Positions 59,236-64,000 of a stretch of DNA of 64,000 nucleotides are shown in pieces. The number at the start of each line of letters is the position of its first letter. The first letter of the stretch is position 1. The notes under the pieces were generated by a model. That model was not told the DNA's origin, did not search any database, and saw only the letters and a list, made by a program, of their open reading frames with translations. Made by a program: the position numbers and the translations under genes. Source of the DNA: Mesorhabditis belari (Eukaryota; Nematoda; Chromadorea; Rhabditida; Rhabditidae); the NCBI GenBank assembly GCA_958450365.1, contig CAUEEP010000743.1:3092001-3156000 (forward strand). The letters are read 5' to 3'.

Positions 59236-60043
59236 TTAGAAGGTTGTCATTTCAGAGATCATCGTGTCACCGAGCAAAATCTGTTCAAATGTGTCACCAA
59301 TGATTGGTGGGTTCTCTGGTGCGGTGATATCCTCAAACATTCCTCCATAAGTTGATAGCATTGACGGATCTGAAAGTGATAGAAGGAAATAGGAAAGAGG
59401 AAATATATTTTTATCGCTTTTAATTCTATTCATTGTTATTTTGCCATGATTCTCGCAGATCTTAGATTTTGAAAAAAATTGATTGTCGACGAGCTTGGGC
59501 TTAGGCTTAAATTCGCTTTCAATAATGAAAAAAAAGCGATTTTGTGTAGGAAAGTTTTGTGGCGGAAATTCGATGAGTCAAAGGGAAAGGGGGAATGCAC
59601 GTAGTAAATCCAATAACCCTTTAGTGCTCAATTTCCCAGGTTCCATCCGCTGTCCCTGGAGTCGTTTTCCTTTCTGAAGGACACAGCTAATTTAGGCGAA
59701 ATGAGCGTTTCCCATAGACTTTGTATTAGGTTTTGTACTAAGTCTTGCACTCTTCATTTCATTATCGAAATGAACGACTCTCAAACTAGACTTAGCTATT
59801 CAACCTAATAAAACATTGTAAAACGTGTAGCCTGCGATTTATAGTCGAAAAGTGATCCGTTACTCATCTGATAACGGAAGTCACTGACGTGGTGAACTAA
59901 AGGTTCACCACGTCAGTGATAAAGAATAATTTGTGCAGAAAACTTTCTAGTAACTCATTTCTGCAAAAACGTAAATTTCAGGTCGAAAATTTTCCTCTTT
60001 AAGCATAGTTTTCTAAAAAAAACGACTTACAATTAGTATCCAT
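59236..60043 (-). CDS. possible 48-aa two-exon gene
   Basis: On the minus strand the exon 59236-59369 begins after CTTTCAG and reads PSMLSTYGGMFEDITAPENP through IGDTFEQILLGDTMISEM to a stop. Its amino-acid balance looks truly coding. A 13-base exon 60031-60043 (ATG GAT ACT AAT T, donor GTAAGT) joins it in phase to give MDTNYPSML. Other 5' exons are possible in the 660-base gap. I do not recognise the family. Confidence 0.5.
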
Positions 60044-60111
60044 TTTTTCAAAACCAGTTTTAGCCTAATATAGTAAGATAAATTTGTTTTTTGTTCTTTG
60101 TAATTTGGAAT

Positions 60112-60379
60112 TACCGTAAATGCTGTAAGAGAATGACATGTCATTCTATTAGAGGGTGTCATTATATTAGAGGGTGTCATTCTATTCTTCAATACCCCCT
60201 CCAGGTGTCATTCTATTTGACAGTGTCATTCTATTTCTCAATACCCTGTCCATGTGTCATTCTATTTTTGAATACCCCCTTCGGGTGACATTCTATTAGA
60301 GGGTGTCATTCTGTTTTTCAATACCCCCTCCAGGTGACATTCTATTTGACAGTGTCGTTCTAATACAGCATTTACGGTA
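60112..60379. mobile_element. TA-type MITE with internal minisatellite
   Basis: Ends TACCGTAAATGCTGTA and TACAGCATTTACGGTA are exact inverse matches. The interior is a repeat of GGTGTCATTCTATT units in both phases with CAATACCCCCTCC blocks. It lies between the divergent small gene and LITAF gene. Confidence 0.82.
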
Positions 60380-61143
60380 TGTGTAAAATTATTTTGATCT
60401 TCTTTGCAAGCCTTCAATTTTTATTTGTAACAAATTTGTGACAAATCAAAACAAATTTATCTACAAATCACTGAGAAATTCAAACAAATTTTCCTATTCG
60501 AATCGATATTTCATTTACGACTTTCAGATATCAGTTTTTTCACCACCTCCGTGGGCGAGAAGACTCTTATTTCAAAAATTTAAAGATTTAGGCCCAAATA
60601 TCTGATAAGAGTTGACTGAAAAAGGTTCTAGATCAATAGTCTTTTTATCTAAAACTTTGACATTTGCCATTTTTTTTGATTGTAGCTTTTTTTTACTTTC
60701 CCCAAGACGGTTGAAAATTTATTGTTGACCTTTCTCGGAAAGGAAAAGAATTGCAAATCGTTTCCAAAATTAATACTTTTGAAAGTTGTAATTTTGAGGA
60801 AAAAAGGCTGAATTGACGATGTTTCTAAAATTGGTTTCAAAGTGATTTTTGAGAAAATCAAAATTAATAAAGGTTGTGAATTCTCAAAAAGTATCATTTT
60901 AACAAAATCTTTATTTAGGCAATCATTTCTTTTTTAATAAAATCTTGCTTATCACCTCAAAATTTTTTGACCTTTCCCCGGAAACATTTTGAAATCTTTG
61001 TCATTTCTCATTGTTTTGATATCATCACGATGATTCATCTTTTTAAATAAATTTTCTTTTGCAAACTTTTCTAATCTCCTTGATACTATTTAACACCATT
61101 AGATTCTATTAGAACGAAATTTTACTCTAGATTTTCGATTATA

Positions 61144-62415
61144 ATGGCTCAAGCGCCCACCCAAGTGACGGTGATCACCACTCAGCCAACGACAGCTTTT
61201 GTTCAACTCGGCAAAGATCCGTGCAATATTGTGTGCCCGAATTGTCACAAAGTTGGTTGAGACTTTGAAAAGAAATTTTAAACTTTATACAGAAAATTTT
61301 AGCTTTCTTACTAAGATTTTCTAGGGTTTTTGACTGGTTTTTGACTGGTTTTTGACTGGTTTTTGACTGGTTTTTGACTGGTTTTTGACTGGCTTTTGAC
61401 TGGCTTTTGACTGGCTTTTGACTGGGTTTTGACTGGGTTTTGACTGGCTTTTGACTGGCTTTTGACTGGCTTTTGACTGGTTTTAACTGGTTTTTAACTG
61501 GTTTTTAACTGGTTTTTGACTTTTCTAGGGTTTTTGAAATCATTGACATTTTTTGACTCAACACTTTGTAAGCTGAAATATTTTGAGTGAAGTAGTGAAA
61601 CTTTAAAATTGAAACTTCTGTTCAACTACAATATTTTGGAATAAAAATATTCATTCTGTCGATAGGATTGAAAGTGCAATCTCAGGGAAAATGAAAATGG
61701 GTTGAAGTGAAAGTTATTTTTAAATAGTTTAACTTTAAAGTTAAAGTTGGAATAAAATATTCATTCTGTCGATAGGACTGAAAGTTCCTTTCATGAAAAA
61801 GTTATTCAATTTTGAATGTAGAAAGATTTTGTTGATAATGAGACAAAAGATGAACTTGAAAAGATGAATTTAAAATAGGTAAACTGTAGTTTAAAATCGG
61901 TTTGTAGACGACTTTCACTTTTAAAGATTTTAAAGTTTAAAGTTTAAAGTTTAACTATTTAAAAATAAATTACACTTTAACATTAAATTTAAAGTGGAAG
62001 TAGTCTAAAAACAGTTTACCTATTTTAAATGCATCTTTTCAAGTTCACTTTTTGTCTCATTATCAACAAAATCTTTCTACAGTCAAAATTGAATATCTTT
62101 TTAATGAAAAGAGCTTTCAATCCTATCGACAGAATGAATATTTTTATTCCAACTTTAACTTTAAAGTTAAACTATTTAAAAATAACTTTCACTTTAACTT
62201 TAACCCATTTTAAATTTCACTGAGATTGCACCAATTTTACGGACTTTCCTTCATTCAGAAGTTTTCAGAATGGAATGACTGATGTCAGTCTGGAGATGAA
62301 TTGGCTATGTTGCTTCCTTTTCGGTTTATGGGCTTGCTGCGTGGACTCGTGCAAAAACGTTGAGCATCGTTGTCATCACTGTGGATATCATATTGGAACG
62401 CATAAACCCTACTAA
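61144..62415 (+). CDS. LITAF-domain protein
   Basis: Small membrane-associated zinc-binding protein, 84 aa, of the LITAF/SIMPLE family, which sits on endosome and lysosome membranes. Exons: 61144-61251 and 62269-62415, phase 0. Residues 1-25 are a Thr/Pro-rich tail (PTQVTVITTQPTT). The first zinc knuckle is CPNCHK at the exon boundary; a short hydrophobic segment follows (MNWLCCFLFGLWACCVDSC); the second knuckle is HCHHCG-type (RCHHCGYHIGTHKP) ending at TAA. All CxxC cysteines are present. TTTTACTCTAG ends 13 bases before the ATG. The single 1-kb intron is satellite plus an inverted repeat. Confidence 0.92.
61326..61520. repeat. 11-bp intronic satellite
   Basis: TTTTTGACTGG and variants, about 17 copies, in the LITAF intron. 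Confidence 0.9.
61640..62231. repeat. large inverted repeat, MITE-like
   Basis: AATATTCATTCTGTCGATAG and the following GATTGAAAG on the left recur inversely near 62110-62150 (CTATCGACAGAATGAATATT). The outer GTGCAATCTCAG at about 61674 matches CTGAGATTGCAC at about 62220. The left arm also has an internal direct duplication (61751-61785). It fills the second half of the LITAF intron. Confidence 0.75.
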
Positions 62416-62732
62416 TTTTAGCTTCACTTATGTTTCTTTTCAAAAATCTATCCATCTCTCATAAAACATATCAATAAATCTGTCAAGCTGGCTTAACTTT
62501 TAAAAAGTATTCAGAGTACGGTTTTTTTAAAAGCATTCAGAAGATACTTTACTTGAGGAACATAGTCCAATTTTGATAAAAATGGAAATTTCAAGCCTCA
62601 AATCATAGTAAATCTAAATGACTGTTACTGACAATGAATAACAAATTACAGCGTTTTATCGAAATGCGATAAAATCTCTGTACTTAATACCACAAAATGG
62701 TTCATAGCTTTATGTTGGAAATGTATGTGTTA

Positions 62733-62825
62733 CGTCCGAATCTGAGGAGATTCATTCTCCTCTGAGTCGGACGTCCGTTTCGGAGGAGAATGATCATTCT
62801 TCTCGGAATCGGACGTCCGATCTTG
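62733..62825. repeat. small element with GGACGTCCG motifs
   Basis: CGGACGTCCG occurs twice between the inverted blocks GAGGAGATTCATTCTCCTC and GGAGGAGAATGATCATTC. It resembles the palindromic element at 34897-35013 in its TCCGA/TCGGA steps. No gene is seen from 62416 to 63180. Confidence 0.5.
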
Positions 62826-63179
62826 AGAACAAATTGTTTAAATGCAAAATCCAATGTTTTGAACAAAAGAAATGAAAAAAAAAAGTTAAAATGGAAATTC
62901 TCTCAATTTACTTTTTTTCTTCACAAATAATTTGGTAATATGTACGGTTTGGCAATTTAAATTGCAATTTAATTTAATTTAAACAATTTAAACAAAAAAG
63001 TAAAGTATGAAGTATTATATGAACGTAAAAAAAAAGTAAAAAAAGTAATAGATGAACAAGATCTTAAATTAGTAGTTTATTGTCAGAAAACCATTTTAGG
63101 CTAATTCGATCATTTTGTTAATTTTCAAGAAATTTTTATAGATACCTTAAAAATCATTTAACAATCATTGAGTATAACA

Positions 63180-63600
63180 AAAATATAACATTATTCTTCG
63201 AAGTGGCCTCCTTTAGCTTAAATACATTTTCGTAATCGTTTTCGTAACCGCTCCATAATTTTGGGACACCCTGTAATGGGAATAAATCGAACAAGCAAAC
63301 TTTATTCGATTTCAGTGTCCGGATACAAGGATACCAAATTCACTGCTTATGTTCCCCGATATTATGCTGGCGTCGTTTACGATCGCTTTCGATAATGACC
63401 GAATTGTGTAAGACAAGAATATCTTGCCTAAAAAGATCAATTTTAGCTTCAACGGATCGATATAGGCTACACTAATAAACTCATTGTATTGCTGATCAGC
63501 ATTGCAGACTTCAATAAATGCCTTTATTCCCGTTTTTTATGAAGAGGTAGCCGATGCTCCGAAATGGTGTTCAGTGACATAGTCATGGACAGAAAAGTAT
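63180..63600 (-). mobile_element. relic of a Tc-type transposase
   Basis: On the minus strand, about 63275-63190 reads CPKIMERLRKRLRKCI, stop, AKGGHFE, the typical C terminus of one group of Tc1-like transposases. Upstream sequence has stops in all frames. It is only a degraded tail. Confidence 0.45.
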
Positions 63601-63740
63601 TCAAAATTTTTCAAAAACAAAACCTTTTTGGCTCATGGTGTCAACAACAAGTTTTCAACAAGCTCTAAATGCTCAGAACAACATATAAAAAAATCAGAAT
63701 GATTGGATCCACTCTGGTGTTTAGTAAAAAAATGGGCGCG

Positions 63741-64000
63741 GGGGGGGGGGGTGGGACAAATGCGACCTTTTTTTCGCTGGAAAAGGCCTTAGGAAAGGCC
63801 GTAGAGCTTCAAAAATGTTCCCTGTAAGGGAATCGTATGCGTAGATTCCGAATTTCGAAAAATTAGACCTCGCTGACACATCAAATTTTGGCTAAAAGGC
63901 AAAACTGTGGAATAGCGTTAAGTTGCGTAGTGTTTGCTTTTTAGCTCAAATTTGACGTGTCAGCGAGGGCTGATTTGTCAAAATTCGGAATTTACGCATG
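63741..64000. mobile_element. foldback transposon, Mutator-like, copy 3 (runs off the window)
   Basis: After a G run, GGTGGGACAAATGCGACC and the following arm match copies at 7983 and 14753, including GGAAAGGCCGTAGAGCTTC. The second arm begins near 63912 and is cut by the window end, so its target duplication cannot be read. Confidence 0.82.

Overview
This 64 kb window is nuclear DNA from a free-living (rhabditid-type) nematode. It is AT-rich, its genes have many exons with short introns ending in TTTCAG or TTTTAG, and possible spliced-leader acceptors lie just before several start codons. The gene set also fits: an MSP-domain protein, a ShKT secreted protein, a worm-type C-type lectin, an alpha integrin, nit-1 and svop-1 homologues. 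I rebuilt the genes by joining exons whose splice phases agree. Coordinates are exact where phases close and approximate for repeats.

Layout: (1) 0-2.9 kb, no gene, MITE-like repeats. (2) 2.9-7.5 kb, minus, SVOP-type transporter whose last exon runs into a 19-bp minisatellite. (3) 9.3-11.2 kb, plus, small secreted ShKT protein. (4) 11.6-15.3 kb, plus, complete BPI/LBP-type lipid-binding protein (477 aa). (5) 15.3-19 kb, gene-free, GC-rich islands and satellites. (6) 19.0-29.1 kb, plus, 34-exon integrin alpha subunit (1156 aa). (7) 29.7-35.1 kb, minus, 11-exon SLC52/RFT riboflavin transporter (403 aa), tail-to-tail with the integrin. (8) 35-38.6 kb, repeats. (9) 38.7-41.8 kb, minus, secreted C-type lectin with a Trp/Thr/Pro-rich tail. 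(10) 43.3-45.9 kb, minus, MSP-domain protein. (11) 47.1-48.8 kb, plus, nitrilase nit-1. (12) 49.0-51.9 kb, a LINE-type insertion bracketed by a 128-bp direct repeat. (13) 51.8-54.2 kb, plus, leucine-rich unknown protein. (14) 56.2-58.1 kb, plus, small coiled-coil-like protein. (15) 59.2-60.0 kb, minus, possible 48-aa gene. (16) 61.1-62.4 kb, plus, LITAF-domain protein. (17) 62.4-64 kb, transposon relics.

The genes do not form one pathway. They are ordinary animal functions: membrane transport, secreted innate-type proteins, adhesion, small-molecule amidase. nit-1 and the leucine-rich gene may once have been a closely spaced, operon-like pair, now separated by the LINE.

The unusual content lies in introns and spacers: many terminal-inverted-repeat elements (a foldback family with 9-bp target duplications, a hAT-like one with 8 bp, several TA-type families, one nested insertion), a broken mariner, tRNA-derived fragments, many short-unit satellites, and repeated duplication of sequence across exon-intron boundaries in at least four genes. 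I found no CRISPR array, bacterial operon or clearly new enzymatic system.
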